Below, piece after piece: positions 16,501 to 25,083 of a stretch of 64,000 nt of DNA; positions within the stretch are counted from its first letter, which is position 1, and each line of letters starts with the position of its first letter. The notes beneath the pieces are model-generated. The model saw nothing but the letters and a program-made list of their open reading frames with translations. It was not told where the DNA came from and searched no databases. The translations under genes and the position numbers were made by a program. Source of the DNA: Sinosporangium album (GTDB lineage Bacteria > Actinomycetota > Actinomycetes > Streptosporangiales > Streptosporangiaceae); the NCBI RefSeq assembly GCF_900100605.1, contig NZ_FNCN01000003.1:62001-126000 (forward strand). Reading direction: 5' to 3'.

Positions 16501-17158
16501 GACGGAGGAGTATCTGCGGCTGGAGATCGCTCGCGCCATTCTGTTCCGCCAGATCGAGGACTACCGCGAGTCACAGCAGAGTCCGGTTCTCATCCGTGCC
16601 GGGGCGCTGTTCCAGAAGTTGACCTTGGGTCGGTTCAGCGATCTGGGGCTCGATGACGAGAGCCCCTCTCCGGTTGTGCTGGCGCTTTCCCCCGAGCGCG
16701 GCCCCCTTCGCGTCGACGAGCTCAGTGAAGCCACCGCCGACCAGCTCTACCTGGCACTACGCCTTGCCACCTTGGAGGGTTACGCCGAGGAGGGCAGAAC
16801 GCTTCCCTTCGCCGTCGACGACATCTTCATGACCTTCGACGACCAGCGTGCTCGCGCCGCGCTGTCAGTGCTGGATGAGATGGCGGACCAGTTCCAGGTG
16901 ATCGTGTTCACCCACCACGAGCACCTCACCGACCTTGCCCTGCGGGCGATCCCACGCGGCCGTGTGCACATTCACTCCTTGCCGGAGTTCGTCCCGGTAA
17001 GGCCGGCAAGGAATGGGAAGCCGCATAAACCCGTGGAGCGAGAGCCGTCCCACCGCTTGATCAATGGGGAGCGCGCCTGCCGCACGTGCGGAGCACCCGT
17101 CGCCTACTCGGGACGGGGTAGGCCACCTGTTCAGTGCAGGACATGTGCGGGGCAATGA
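13517..17158 (+). CDS. SbcC/YhaN-like ATPase with C-terminal zinc ribbon
   Basis: 1213 residues. Walker A GPNEAGKST at 31-39, Q-loop region after it, a long central section (about 180-1010) rich in Glu, Arg and Leu heptads that must form coiled coils, then the signature-like LSEATADQLYLALR, Walker B LPFAVDDIFMTFDD and the H-loop THHEH. It is the ATPase arm of an SbcCD/Rad50-Mre11-like complex. There is no central CxxC zinc hook; instead the extreme C-terminus has two CxxC pairs (C1188/C1191 and C1207/C1210) that look like a zinc ribbon. Starts with an ATGA overlap. Confidence 0.9.
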   Translation: MRIDRLDLAAFGPFTDRTLDLSAPGVHVICGPNEAGKSTALRALDQLLYGIDMQTPYDFVHPKSELRLGALIRYGGGTLELVRTKSRKSPLQSPDGFPLTGERLASALAGVDRGTFTTVFALNSHELREGGRALVQGKGDFGQALAASRSGLRLTRALQEINARIGDLYKERRASKPRINHQLSVLKNARDRRNSALVRPEAYRDLEMKVEAAQRRFDELSGELMELRSAQSRLARLDQALPALLRRRQLLDEMEAVCAEGALAPAEAADRLPALLHELDEARTRSAAREEDLRHVRETLAEIVVDDDLLAHADTIDGLFKDRNAVRDAAQLLSRHLEEAARLRDEAEKLLQYVHPDAALSETSRYRVSKSVRGTAEDLREQRIRIDSSLSQSRGALAVRRRKLEGAEKKLAAFPPVEDIGPLRAALDAVPKDLLNGLSAADEDRMRHRRRAEQMLHRLRLRDVRMEDGASLATPSRSQLDAHMEMRNELKRERRELTKRIKKCGQQLEEKRLELDSLLRNDPPPTEEELASARSERDELWRRLREGREADARLAEEFEIAVNRADQFADQMRRDAQKANVRLQLELDIAKGEQELVRLAGDQVDLRGQEHELDSEWGCLWQEFPGPLPKPDGAAAVLEEAGKLRETVDDLCDADTRHAALHAQVVQHITRLREVLRDPEDVDATAGLGVDSVLASLPNLLEIVEQRLRAQQKVLGDRAAQEERVALERAELDETSERVAEHEHELTEWEADWERLLAQIGLPTEQDTDAALAALESLREVSDKADQAAKSEGESSRAAEKVNRFHALLQTTAAACGYSVPEEETERYLLTDTLQASARKNLAMADKRASLLADQERLDKEVDRCRSSAQGAEAELGALVSTAGMESFEDLEAAVGRRGRHDGLAHTLSGVTDTIVTTGEDLDELMEKAQRTDLDELAAQLGRVRDSIDQRDRERDEQSRLLGLTKADLQRIDGSALAAQAAEEMENAIAILVEETEEYLRLEIARAILFRQIEDYRESQQSPVLIRAGALFQKLTLGRFSDLGLDDESPSPVVLALSPERGPLRVDELSEATADQLYLALRLATLEGYAEEGRTLPFAVDDIFMTFDDQRARAALSVLDEMADQFQVIVFTHHEHLTDLALRAIPRGRVHIHSLPEFVPVRPARNGKPHKPVEREPSHRLINGERACRTCGAPVAYSGRGRPPVQCRTCAGQ

Positions 17159-17344
17159 GATCGGGCTTCAACTGCCCGACTGCAAGGACGCAGTCACGTG
17201 CAAAGTCGGTCAGATCCCGCGCAGGGCGGCCGCTGAGCTCAGCGACGTCGGGGTAGACCTCGGCCGCCTCGCCCCTGGCATAGTGCGCGTGATCCTCGCG
17301 TCGGCGGTGGTGGTTCACGGAGGGGGGCCGGAGGGGAGGTGAAG

Positions 17345-17363
17345 TTAGGTTTGCCTACACTAT
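17345..17363. promoter_or_regulatory. DtxR/IdeR-type iron box
   Basis: TTAGGTTTGCCTACACTAT matches the 19-bp consensus of actinobacterial iron boxes at about 14 positions, with the TTAGGTT half intact. It lies 36 bp before the EfeUO start, so iron-loaded repressor should shut the operon off. Confidence 0.75.
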
Positions 17364-17398
17364 CCGGGTCATGGCTGAGGTTCCCCCCGAAAGGACTG

Positions 17399-19420
17399 AT
17401 GGTGTGGGACAACGCGTTTCCCAGCTTTCTGATCGGCTTGCGTGAAGGGCTGGAAGCAGGGCTGATCGTCTCTGTCCTCGTCGCCACGCTTGTGCGGTCC
17501 GACCAGCGGGCCAGGCTGCCGCACGTGTGGACGGGGGCTCTCGCGGCCGTCGCCCTGGCGATGGGCTTCGGCGCCGTTCTCACGTTCACGTCGGCGAATC
17601 TGACCGGTAAGGCCCAGGAGGCGTTCGCGGGCACGCTGAGTCTGGTCGCGGTGGTCTTCGTGACCGCGATGGTGTTCTGGATGCGCCGTTCGGCGCGCAG
17701 TCTCTCCGGCGAGTTGAAGGAGAAGGTGCAGGCCGCGCTGTCGATGGGGGCGGGTGTCCTGGTGGTCACCTCGTTCCTGGCGACCGGCAGGGAGGGGCTG
17801 GAGACGGCGCTGTTCCTGTGGACGACGGCTCAGGCGGCGGGGGAGTCGGTCGGGCCGCTGGTCGGGGCGGCGGGTGGCCTGCTGCTGGCCGCGGGGCTGT
17901 GCTGGGGCCTGTACCGGCGCGTGTTGAAGATCAACCTGACCAGGTTCTTCACGGTCACCGGCACGGTGCTCATCGTCATCGCCGCCGGTGTGCTGGGGTA
18001 CGGCGTGCGCGATCTGCAGGCGAGCGGGCTGCTGCCCGGCGCCGGCTCATTCGCCTTCGACGTGTCGGGGAGCATCGATCCCGGCTCTTGGTACGCCACG
18101 TTGGTGCAGGGGACGCTCAACCTCACCCCGGCGATGACCTGGCTCCAGGTCATCGCGTATGCAGGGTACGCGGCGATCACGATGACGGTGTTCCTCCGCC
18201 GGTCGCGCTCCGCCGTACCCGCCGCCCGGCCCGCGCCCGCGGAGGGGCGGAAGCGGCGGCTGCCGAGTTGGACCGTTCCAGTGGCCGTGGTGGCCGTGCC
18301 GGTCGTCGCGGCGGGCGCCGTCATCGCGGTGCTCGGCGGGAAGACGACCTCGGACACGCCGGTGATCCTGGTCTCGGCGCAGGACTGCGGCAAAGGCTTC
18401 ACGCCTCCCGCCCCGGGCCGCCAGACCTTCCAGGTCCGCAACACCGGCGACCGCACCGCCGAGGTGTACTTACTCGACCCGACCACCAACGCCGTCTACG
18501 GCGAGGTGGAGGGCGTCGCGCCCGGCACCACGCGCAGCCTGGTCGCCACGATCGGCGCCGGCTCCTACGCCTGGCGGTGCGTGCCCAACGACGGAAGCGT
18601 GGTCACCTCCGCGAGTGTCCGCGTCAACGCCGGCGGCGCGGTGGCCGCGGTCGTCCCGGTGTCGGAGCGGGACCTCGCCGCGCCGCTGGCGTCCTACCGC
18701 GCCTACGTGGACAAGGGTCTGGCCGAGTTGGCGGCCGAGACGCGCGGGCTCCAACGCGACATCGAGGCGGGCGACCTCGAACAGGCCCGCAGGGACTGGC
18801 TTCCCGCTCACCTGCGCTATGCCTCGCTCGGAGCCGCGTACGGCACATTCGAAGATTTCGACGCGAAGATCAACGGGCGTGCGGCGGGGTTGGCCGAGGG
18901 GGTGAAGGACGCCGACTTCACCGGTTTCCACCGTCTGGAGTACGGCCTGTGGCACGGCGAGCCGGCGAAATCCCTGGCCGACGTGGCCAAGCGGCTCACC
19001 GACGACGTGGACGCGCTCCGCAAGAGCTTCCCCACCCAGGACTTCCAGGCCGGCGACCTGCCTCTGCGCACGCACGAGATCCTGGAGAACACTCTGCAGC
19101 ACGAGCTCACCGGGGCCGCGGATTACGGCAGCGGCAGCACACTGGCCACGGCACAGGCCAACCTCGACGGCACCCGGACGCTCCTGGATCTGCTGCGCCC
19201 GCTCGTCGACGCACGCAATCCCCAGGTCGTCCCCGCGGTCGATCTGTGGATGAAGCGTACGGCGGAGCTGGTGAAAGCAGCGCAGACCGACACAGGGGAG
19301 TGGACCCCTGTCGAAGCCTTCTCTCCCGCCGCCCGGCAGCGGCTCAACGGCACGGTGAGCCAACTCCTTGAGGAGCTGGCGCCGATCCCCAACCTGCTGG
19401 AGATTCGGAAAGCCTCATGA
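17399..19420 (+). CDS. EfeU-EfeO fusion (iron permease plus M75 periplasmic component)
   Basis: 673 residues. Residues 1-280 are an FTR1/EfeU permease with seven membrane helices and two ferric-binding REGLE motifs (REGLEAG at 15, REGLET near 125). After one more hydrophobic segment (residues 290-315) comes a cupredoxin-like domain (about 320-410, with Cys in QDCGKGFTP and CVPNDGS), then an imelysin/M75 domain with the HxxE metal motif (HRLEYGLW). In most EfeUOB systems EfeU and EfeO are separate. Start ATG 17399 has AAAGGA upstream. The iron box indicates repression in iron-rich cells. Confidence 0.93.
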   Translation: MVWDNAFPSFLIGLREGLEAGLIVSVLVATLVRSDQRARLPHVWTGALAAVALAMGFGAVLTFTSANLTGKAQEAFAGTLSLVAVVFVTAMVFWMRRSARSLSGELKEKVQAALSMGAGVLVVTSFLATGREGLETALFLWTTAQAAGESVGPLVGAAGGLLLAAGLCWGLYRRVLKINLTRFFTVTGTVLIVIAAGVLGYGVRDLQASGLLPGAGSFAFDVSGSIDPGSWYATLVQGTLNLTPAMTWLQVIAYAGYAAITMTVFLRRSRSAVPAARPAPAEGRKRRLPSWTVPVAVVAVPVVAAGAVIAVLGGKTTSDTPVILVSAQDCGKGFTPPAPGRQTFQVRNTGDRTAEVYLLDPTTNAVYGEVEGVAPGTTRSLVATIGAGSYAWRCVPNDGSVVTSASVRVNAGGAVAAVVPVSERDLAAPLASYRAYVDKGLAELAAETRGLQRDIEAGDLEQARRDWLPAHLRYASLGAAYGTFEDFDAKINGRAAGLAEGVKDADFTGFHRLEYGLWHGEPAKSLADVAKRLTDDVDALRKSFPTQDFQAGDLPLRTHEILENTLQHELTGAADYGSGSTLATAQANLDGTRTLLDLLRPLVDARNPQVVPAVDLWMKRTAELVKAAQTDTGEWTPVEAFSPAARQRLNGTVSQLLEELAPIPNLLEIRKAS

Positions 19421-20679
19421 ACGACAAGTACTCGACGACGGGTCGCCGCGGCTTCGTCAAGGCGGTGCTCGGCACCGGGGCGGTGCTCGCCGGCGGCGGG
19501 CTCGCCAGTGGGGGGCTCACCGGAGCCGTGACCGCGAGCGCGTCGGCCACGGCCACGGAGACGGCCGCGAGCGGCGGCGCAGCCGTACCGTTCCACGGTG
19601 CCCACCAGGCGGGGATCACCACGCCCCCGCCGCCCGCGGCGGCCTTCGTGTCCTTCGACGTGATCGCCGGCGACCGCGGTGAGCTGGCCGACCTCATGCG
19701 CACGATCACCGAGCGGGCCCGGTTCCTGACCCGGGGTGGAGTGCCGGAGGACCTCGGCGTCGGCGCGCCGCCCTCGGACAGCGGCATCCTCGGTCCGGAG
19801 ATCCCCGCCGACGATCTCACCGTCACCGTCGGGGTGGGGAGTTCCCTCTTCGACGACCGCTACGGACTGGCCGCGTTGAAACCGCGGCGTCTCAAGCCGA
19901 TGCGTACCTTCCCCAACGACGACCTCGATCCCGCGGAATGCCACGGTGACCTATCGCTGCAGATCTGTGCCGGGCACATGGACACCGTCCTGCACGCTCT
20001 GCGCGACATCGCCCGCCACACCCGTGGCGGGATGCAGATCAAGTGGCGTGTCGACGGGTTCGCCAATCCGTCCCGCCCCACGGGCACGCAGCGCAACTTC
20101 CTCGGGTTCAAGGACGGCATCGCCAACCCGGACGTCGCCTCGGCACGCGAGATGGACCAGCTCGTGTGGGTGACGGGAGGCGGCGAGCCGCCGTGGGCGG
20201 TCGGCGGCAGCTACCAGGTGATCAGGATCATCCGCATGCTGGTGGAGTTCTGGGACCGGGTCTCGCTGGCCGAGCAGGAGAAGATGATCGGACGCAGACG
20301 CGACACCGGCGCTCCCCTGGACGGTGGACGCGAGGACGACGTGCCCGACTACTCCAGGGACCCGGACGGGGAGGCGATCCCGCTGGACGCCCACATCCGC
20401 CTGGCCAATCCGCGGGTCCCGCAGACCGACGGCGCACGCATGCTGCGCCGCGGATACAACTACGACCGCGGGGTCGACAAAGTCGGCAACCTGGACATGG
20501 GCCTGGCCTTCTGCTGCTACCAGCAGGACGTGGAACGGCAGTTCGAGGCCACCCAGGAGCGGCTCGTCGACGAGCCGCTGGTCGACTACATCACCCCGAC
20601 GGGCGGCGGCTACTTCTTCGTCCTGCCCGGCGTTCAGGGCGCTTCCGACTGGTTGGGGCGCGGCCTTCTCGGAAGCTGA
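19417..20679 (+). CDS. efeB: EfeB deferrochelatase / DyP-type heme peroxidase
   Basis: 420 residues. The twin-arginine signal [11 protein letters not shown] lies at residues 9-19, followed by an Ala/Thr-rich cleavage region, so it is exported folded. The DyP catalytic GxxDG motif is present ([12 protein letters not shown]), as are the proximal His segment ([11 protein letters not shown]) and C-terminal [11 protein letters not shown]. It strips or oxidises iron from heme for uptake by the EfeUO protein, with which it overlaps by 4 nt. Third and last gene product of the iron operon. Confidence 0.95.
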   Translation: MNDKYSTTGRRGFVKAVLGTGAVLAGGGLASGGLTGAVTASASATATETAASGGAAVPFHGAHQAGITTPPPPAAAFVSFDVIAGDRGELADLMRTITERARFLTRGGVPEDLGVGAPPSDSGILGPEIPADDLTVTVGVGSSLFDDRYGLAALKPRRLKPMRTFPNDDLDPAECHGDLSLQICAGHMDTVLHALRDIARHTRGGMQIKWRVDGFANPSRPTGTQRNFLGFKDGIANPDVASAREMDQLVWVTGGGEPPWAVGGSYQVIRIIRMLVEFWDRVSLAEQEKMIGRRRDTGAPLDGGREDDVPDYSRDPDGEAIPLDAHIRLANPRVPQTDGARMLRRGYNYDRGVDKVGNLDMGLAFCCYQQDVERQFEATQERLVDEPLVDYITPTGGGYFFVLPGVQGASDWLGRGLLGS

Positions 20680-20702
20680 CGATCAGTCGGTTCGCAGACA
20701 AT

Positions 20703-20730
20703 GCCTGCCCTCTCCCTCCATCGGGTAGGC
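20703..20730. terminator. Possible terminator between convergent efeB and TetR genes
   Basis: GCCTGCCC and GGGTAGGC can pair with one central mismatch across a 12-nt loop, with CTTT shortly after on the plus strand. Weak but well placed between two stop codons. Confidence 0.35.
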
Positions 20731-20736
20731 GCGCTT

Positions 20737-21441
20737 TCAGTGGTTTTCATCGACCTCGGGGGTGGATTGGCTGGATCGGTGGCGGGCCAGGCGTTCGGTG
20801 TGGGCCGAGTGCGCCGCCGGCCAGCCCGCCGCAGGGGACGTCTCCTGGGCCAGGCCGTTGAGCGCGGCGCGGACCACGCGCTCGGTCTGGACATCGACCG
20901 CCCGTGAGCCGTCGATGTGGATCAGGCCGTCTGTGAGCAGCACGGCCAGTCCGTGGATCGCCGCCCACAGCACGAACTCGGCTCCCGGGCGTGCGAGGGC
21001 GGGCAGGCCGCCGGCCTCCGCGAGCCGGTCGAGCTCCGCGGTGAGCACGTCGTGCGGGTGGGTGGGGATGGACGAGTGCGGGCCAGTGGCGCCGCCGCGC
21101 AGGACGAGCCGAGCGACGGCCGGGTCTTCGAGCGCCCAGTTGACATAGCCGCGCCCCAGGGCGATCAGGCGCTGCTGGGGGTCGTTCCGCCGGCCCGGCG
21201 CCCGCTCGCACTCCTGTCTCAGGCGCTCCCCGAGCCAGGCGAGTGTCCGCTCGGACAGAGCGCGGACCAGCGTGTCGCGTGAGGCGAAGTGGTGGTAGGA
21301 GGCGCTGGGGCTGACGCCGACCCGAGCCGAAGCCTCCCGCAGGGACCAGCCGTCGGCCCCGCGCTCGCGTACGAGTGCCTCGGCGGCGTCCAGCAGCGCG
21401 CTGTGCAGGTCCCCGTGGTGATATCGGCCCTTTGTCACCAC
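20737..21441 (-). CDS. TetR-family repressor
   Basis: 234 residues. N-terminal helix-turn-helix: YHHGDLHSALLDAAEALV, then SLREASARVGVSPSASYHHFASRDTLV. The C-terminal ligand domain carries the WAAIHGLAVLL motif of the WHG-type TetR group. It is divergent from a metallo-beta-lactamase-fold gene, and two 21-bp operators lie in between, so it probably represses both. The inducing ligand is unknown. Confidence 0.94.
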   Translation of the reverse strand: MVTKGRYHHGDLHSALLDAAEALVRERGADGWSLREASARVGVSPSASYHHFASRDTLVRALSERTLAWLGERLRQECERAPGRRNDPQQRLIALGRGYVNWALEDPAVARLVLRGGATGPHSSIPTHPHDVLTAELDRLAEAGGLPALARPGAEFVLWAAIHGLAVLLTDGLIHIDGSRAVDVQTERVVRAALNGLAQETSPAAGWPAAHSAHTERLARHRSSQSTPEVDENH

Positions 21442-21443
21442 TC

Positions 21444-21464
21444 AATCTTAGCACTGCTCAGATC
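21444..21464. promoter_or_regulatory. TetR operator 1
   Basis: Half-sites AATCTTAGCA and TGCTCAGATC around a central C, 8 of 10 pairs complementary. It overlaps a possible -35 box (TTAGCA, 21448-21453) paired with TACGCT at 21470-21475 for the rightward gene. Confidence 0.65.
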
Positions 21465-21481
21465 CGTGCTACGCTCCCAGG

Positions 21482-21502
21482 AATCTCAACACTGTTCAGA
21501 TT
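21482..21502. promoter_or_regulatory. TetR operator 2
   Basis: Half-sites AATCTCAACA and TGTTCAGATT around a central C, 9 of 10 pairs complementary. It shares the same half-site logic with operator 1, 38 bp apart centre to centre, and would cover the predicted transcription start of the rightward gene. Confidence 0.7.
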
Positions 21503-21512
21503 GGACTGGGTC

Positions 21513-22460
21513 ATGTGCCCCACCGATTCCCCGCCGACCCCGGGCGTCCCGTTGCCCGGCCAGAGCGACCTCCCCGACGTACGGATGAGCCCGCCGCCGA
21601 TCGTGCGAGGCGAGCCCGTCGAGGTGTCCGACGGCGTGTACGTCATCCCCGACAACCGGATCGAGCTCGTCCCGAACGTCGGCATCGTCATGGGCACGCA
21701 CGCCGCGCTGGTCATCGACACCGGTATGGGCCCCCGTAACGGCGCCTACGTCCTGGAGCAGGCCCGGCGCCTGGCCGGCGAGCGGCACCTATACATGACC
21801 GTCACGCATTTCCACCCCGAGCACGGGTTCGGGGCGCAGGCATTCAAGGGCGCCGCGACGATCGTCTACAACGCCCCCCAGCGCGCGGAGCTGCACCGCA
21901 AGGGCGCCGCCTACATCGACATGTTCAAGGACCTGAGCCCCGCCGCCGCGGCTGAGCTCCAGGACGTCGAGCTCGTCGATCCCGACCTGGTCTACGAGGG
22001 CGAGGCCGAGATCGACCTAGGTGGACGCAGGGCCGTGCTGCGTGCCGTCGGGCCGGCGCACACGGGCTCCGACCAGGTCATCCTGATCGACGACCGGGTG
22101 CTGTTCGGGGGCGACCTGTTCGAGACCCGTATCTTTCCGATCGCGCCGTACTTCCCGCCCTACGACGTGGACGTGGACGGCGGGGGCTGGATCGGCGTGC
22201 TCGACGAGCTGATCGCCCTCGACGCCGAGATCGTCGTGCCCGGCCACGGCGAAGTGGCCGACACCTCGCTGATCCGCGACGTCCGCGACTACCTCGACTA
22301 CGTGCGCGGGGAGGCCGCGCGGCTGCGGGCGGCCGGCGCCTCCGCCGACGAGACGGCGGCGGAGATCGACAAGGACGCCCGCGCCCGCTGGGCCACCTGG
22401 GAGCGGCCCGAGTGGATCGGCTTTGCCGCCCGCGCCTTCTACGACAGCGCTGAGCGGTGA
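21513..22460 (+). CDS. Metallo-beta-lactamase-fold hydrolase
   Basis: 315 residues from ATG 21513; ATG 21585 (MSPPPIVRGEP) is an alternative that gives 291. Metal motif THFHPEHGFG (HxHxEH, Glu in place of the usual Asp), then a later His in GPAHTGSD, Asp in FGGDLFE and His in VPGHGEV complete the two-metal site. Substrate unknown; the family includes lactonases, thioesterases and glyoxalase-like enzymes. Control by the divergent TetR gene is suggested by two operators. The stop overlaps a short frame that follows. Confidence 0.9.
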   Translation: MCPTDSPPTPGVPLPGQSDLPDVRMSPPPIVRGEPVEVSDGVYVIPDNRIELVPNVGIVMGTHAALVIDTGMGPRNGAYVLEQARRLAGERHLYMTVTHFHPEHGFGAQAFKGAATIVYNAPQRAELHRKGAAYIDMFKDLSPAAAAELQDVELVDPDLVYEGEAEIDLGGRRAVLRAVGPAHTGSDQVILIDDRVLFGGDLFETRIFPIAPYFPPYDVDVDGGGWIGVLDELIALDAEIVVPGHGEVADTSLIRDVRDYLDYVRGEAARLRAAGASADETAAEIDKDARARWATWERPEWIGFAARAFYDSAER

Positions 22461-22648
22461 TGGGCCGCATGAGCGCGCGACCCGCACCGGGTACGGTGAC
22501 GCTCCTGGCCGGCTACATCGGATACCCCCGGGCCTCCCAGGCCATGGAGACCATCCACGCCACGATGGCGGACGACCTCGCGCGGCACGCACCGCCCGGG
22601 TCGCCGACGACCGCGTACACCCCCGCACCAGAACCGGAGAACGCATGA
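22460..22648 (+). CDS. Short hypothetical protein coupled to the hydrolase gene
   Basis: 62 residues from ATG 22460 (or 63 from GTG 22457), overlapping the hydrolase stop. High third-position GC and the tight overlap suggest it is translated. Residues AGYIGYPRASQAMETIHATM may form a helix; the C-terminus is Pro/Thr-rich. No family recognised. Its stop again overlaps an ATG that opens a ten-codon frame ending at 22678. Confidence 0.35.
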   Translation: MGRMSARPAPGTVTLLAGYIGYPRASQAMETIHATMADDLARHAPPGSPTTAYTPAPEPENA

Positions 22649-22664
22649 GCGACCCCGGCCCGTT

Positions 22665-22686
22665 GATCGCAGTGTGATCGCAGTGT
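22665..22686. repeat. 11-bp tandem duplication
   Basis: GATCGCAGTGT occurs twice head to tail. The duplication creates the stop codon that ends a ten-codon frame starting at 22645, so a small coding frame may have been cut short here. Confidence 0.8.
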
Positions 22687-22745
22687 CGCGCAGCGAGCAC
22701 GACCGCCCTACCCGTGGCGCGTTACCGCCTCTCGCTCGGGGACGA

Positions 22746-24644
22746 TCAGCGGGCTTTTTGGAAGGCGCGGCCGGTCAGGGTCGCCTGTCCATCGCTGCGG
22801 AACAGCCCGCTGCCCTTTTTACCGGCCTCGGAGGGCAGCCCGAACCACGCGTAACGCTGGACGTAGGGGAGGGATGCGAGCATCTCTGTGGAGGCCGTGA
22901 GGAAGGCCGCCTGCTGCGCATCGCTGGCGTAGCGGGTGCCCTTCGAAAAGTCGATCAGCGCGTACTCGGTGAGCCAGATGGGTTTGCGGTAGCGCTTGTA
23001 GACCGCCTGGATGTAGGTCTTGAGCTGCTGGACGGCCGCCCCGGTGCGGAAGTCCGCGCCGTACCAGTGCAGGGTGATGAAGTCGACGCGGTAGTCCCGT
23101 TCGGCCGCTCCCTTCATGAACCGATCCAGCCAGCCGTCCGGAGTGGCCCCGCCGAACGCGACGCCGGGGCTGCCGAGCACCTTTCCCGCCTTCATGAGCT
23201 GGGGCCACAGATCCAGGGCCTGCTCAACCGTCATATTGGCCTGTTCGGCAATATCCGGCTCGTTGAAGCTCAGAAGGTAGGGCCCAGCGGCCTTCGCCTG
23301 GGCGAGGTTCTCCTTGGTGACGCTTCCCGGTCCCCAGATCGTCGGCACGAACTCCGCTCGTATGCCGGGGCCCTTCGGGACGGTGGACCACGTGTGGTAC
23401 CAGCGCGCACCGGAGTTGGCGAGCGCCCTGCTGAACCCGGGCATGTCCCACACGCCCACCCCCTTCCTCGAGGAGGCCCGTACGGGCGTCGCCGACGTCG
23501 GGCCGGCGGAGCCTTTCATCCTGACCGGCTTGGGCGTCCGGGCGGAGGAGGGGGAGGCGGCGGGTCGGCTGGGTGACACGGTGGGCGTGGACGGGGATGG
23601 GGATGCCGTAAAGCTCGTATGGGGTGCCGCCTGTGGTGGCGGGTTGACGGGGCCGATGAGCTGCCCAGCCACGATGGCGCCCGTGATCACAAGGGCCACC
23701 CCGGCGATGGCGGCTGCCCCGGCGACAGGGTTGTGGGTCAGGGAGTGCCACATGCCGCGCGGCGGCGGAAGGGCCTGGGCGGCCTGATGGCCGCCGGAGG
23801 CGAGGGGCAGTTGGACGGCGACGTGCTGGACCGCTCCGGCGACGGTCGGCAATTGGTCCAACAGGAACCCGGCCGGCAGCGGCACCAGCGGCAGCCCGAC
23901 GAGCAGGCGGTCGATGGGCAGCATGCCGACGGTGTGCCGCCCGCAGGTCACGCAGTCGCGGACGTGCCTGGCGAACCGTTTGCGCCACAGAGGGTTGCGC
24001 ACGCCGTCCCAGCTCCAGGCGAGGGTGCGCAGGTCTGGGCACCGAGGGTCGGCCTGCAGCACGCGGACGACGATGCGGGCCGTGTGGATCTGCTCCTTCA
24101 TCCGCTGAACGCGGACGGCGGCGTGCCGGCTGGACAGACCGAGGGCACTCGCGAGGCCGGCCCGATCCAGCTCTCCGGTCTCCTCCAGCCACCACAGGGA
24201 GAGCAGTCCCCGGTCGTCGTGGTCCAGCCAGTGGGTGGCCTCGGCCACTTCACGGCGCTGATCGGTGAGACCGAGCCGCAGGATGGTCAACGTGGCGAAG
24301 TCGGAGGCCGGGTCGGCCACCTCGTCGGCGCTGTCGAGGTTCTCCCTGCGGTACTGGGTGGTACGGCGGTCCTGCTCGTGGTCGCGCACCTGCCGTACGG
24401 TGATGGCCACCAGCCAGGATCGGTACGCCTTCGGGTCGCGAAGGCCGGAGAGGCCGTGCACGACCCGGAGCAGTGTCTCCTGAACCACGTCATCGACGTC
24501 ACTGTGCCCGTTGAGCGCCCGCCCGACGATGTTGTAGACGAGGGGGAGCGAGTCGGCCACCAGGGAGTCCAGGGCCTGCTGGTCTCCGTCGCGTGCGGCA
24601 GTCACCAATGCCGTGTCAGGTCCGCCCCTACCGGTTCCCGGCAT
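22746..24644 (-). CDS. ECF sigma factor fused to zinc anti-sigma motif, membrane helix and GH128-like domain
   Basis: 632 residues in one open frame. Residues 8-165 are an ECF sigma factor (YNIVGRALNGHSDVDDVVQETLL region 2; DRAGLASALGLSSRHAAVRVQRMKEQI region 4). Near 235 comes the zinc anti-sigma signature HxxxCxxC (HVRDCVTC). One membrane helix follows (AGAAAIAGVALVITGAIVAG, about 310-330), then a Pro/Ser-rich linker. Residues 400-632 resemble a GH128/Asl1-like glucan hydrolase with catalytic Glu candidates in SFNEPD and WLTEYAL. The layout suggests a membrane-tethered sigma factor that senses wall or extracellular glucan. Proteolytic release would be needed; this is inference. Start ATG 24644. 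Confidence 0.88.
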   Translation of the reverse strand: MPGTGRGGPDTALVTAARDGDQQALDSLVADSLPLVYNIVGRALNGHSDVDDVVQETLLRVVHGLSGLRDPKAYRSWLVAITVRQVRDHEQDRRTTQYRRENLDSADEVADPASDFATLTILRLGLTDQRREVAEATHWLDHDDRGLLSLWWLEETGELDRAGLASALGLSSRHAAVRVQRMKEQIHTARIVVRVLQADPRCPDLRTLAWSWDGVRNPLWRKRFARHVRDCVTCGRHTVGMLPIDRLLVGLPLVPLPAGFLLDQLPTVAGAVQHVAVQLPLASGGHQAAQALPPPRGMWHSLTHNPVAGAAAIAGVALVITGAIVAGQLIGPVNPPPQAAPHTSFTASPSPSTPTVSPSRPAASPSSARTPKPVRMKGSAGPTSATPVRASSRKGVGVWDMPGFSRALANSGARWYHTWSTVPKGPGIRAEFVPTIWGPGSVTKENLAQAKAAGPYLLSFNEPDIAEQANMTVEQALDLWPQLMKAGKVLGSPGVAFGGATPDGWLDRFMKGAAERDYRVDFITLHWYGADFRTGAAVQQLKTYIQAVYKRYRKPIWLTEYALIDFSKGTRYASDAQQAAFLTASTEMLASLPYVQRYAWFGLPSEAGKKGSGLFRSDGQATLTGRAFQKAR

Positions 24645-25083
24645 AACCCTCTACTTCCTATCGGTTGGTTCGCGCCTGCACGTTTGGCCCAGGGCACATC
24701 CAACCCCGCGGGAGCACACCGCGCGTCTCCATCAAGGAAGACCCCGGACGGGGGTCACGAATAACAAAAATCCGCAATGTCGCGAAGTTTCTGTTGTCGC
24801 CGCCTCGCTCCACGGTCTCCAGTACACGAGCGAGTGCGTCCGGATGCCGGATGCGACGATCACGAGAGGCGCGTGACGATGGCGGTGCGAGGCGGGCAGC
24901 GGCCCCCCTGGGTCGGCGAACGCCCAGGCAGTGGTGGTGGCAGTGGTTCCGTCCGAGGCCTCCTCATCTCTTCACATGACACCTTCTCCGCGATGCCGTT
25001 ACCTCCCGAGTCGCCCTGTCACCGGCTGATCACAGACGCGGCCTGCGCTCAATTCCATCCCACTACGAAGGACTTCACCCCTC
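24645..25083. other. Divergent promoter region between sigma-GH128 and DUF1996 genes
   Basis: About 440 bp without a gene. A hairpin GACCCC-GGACG-GGGGTC sits at 24740-24756. The last 30 bp before the DUF1996 start, including the ACGAAGGA ribosome site, resemble the region before the truncated paralogue at 28984-29013 on the other strand. No autoregulatory ECF promoter motif could be assigned. Confidence 0.5.

Noticed and set aside
24740-24756. Hairpin GACCCC/GGGGTC as a terminator
   Set aside because: It lies in the divergent promoter region with no upstream gene on either strand to terminate and no T-run.
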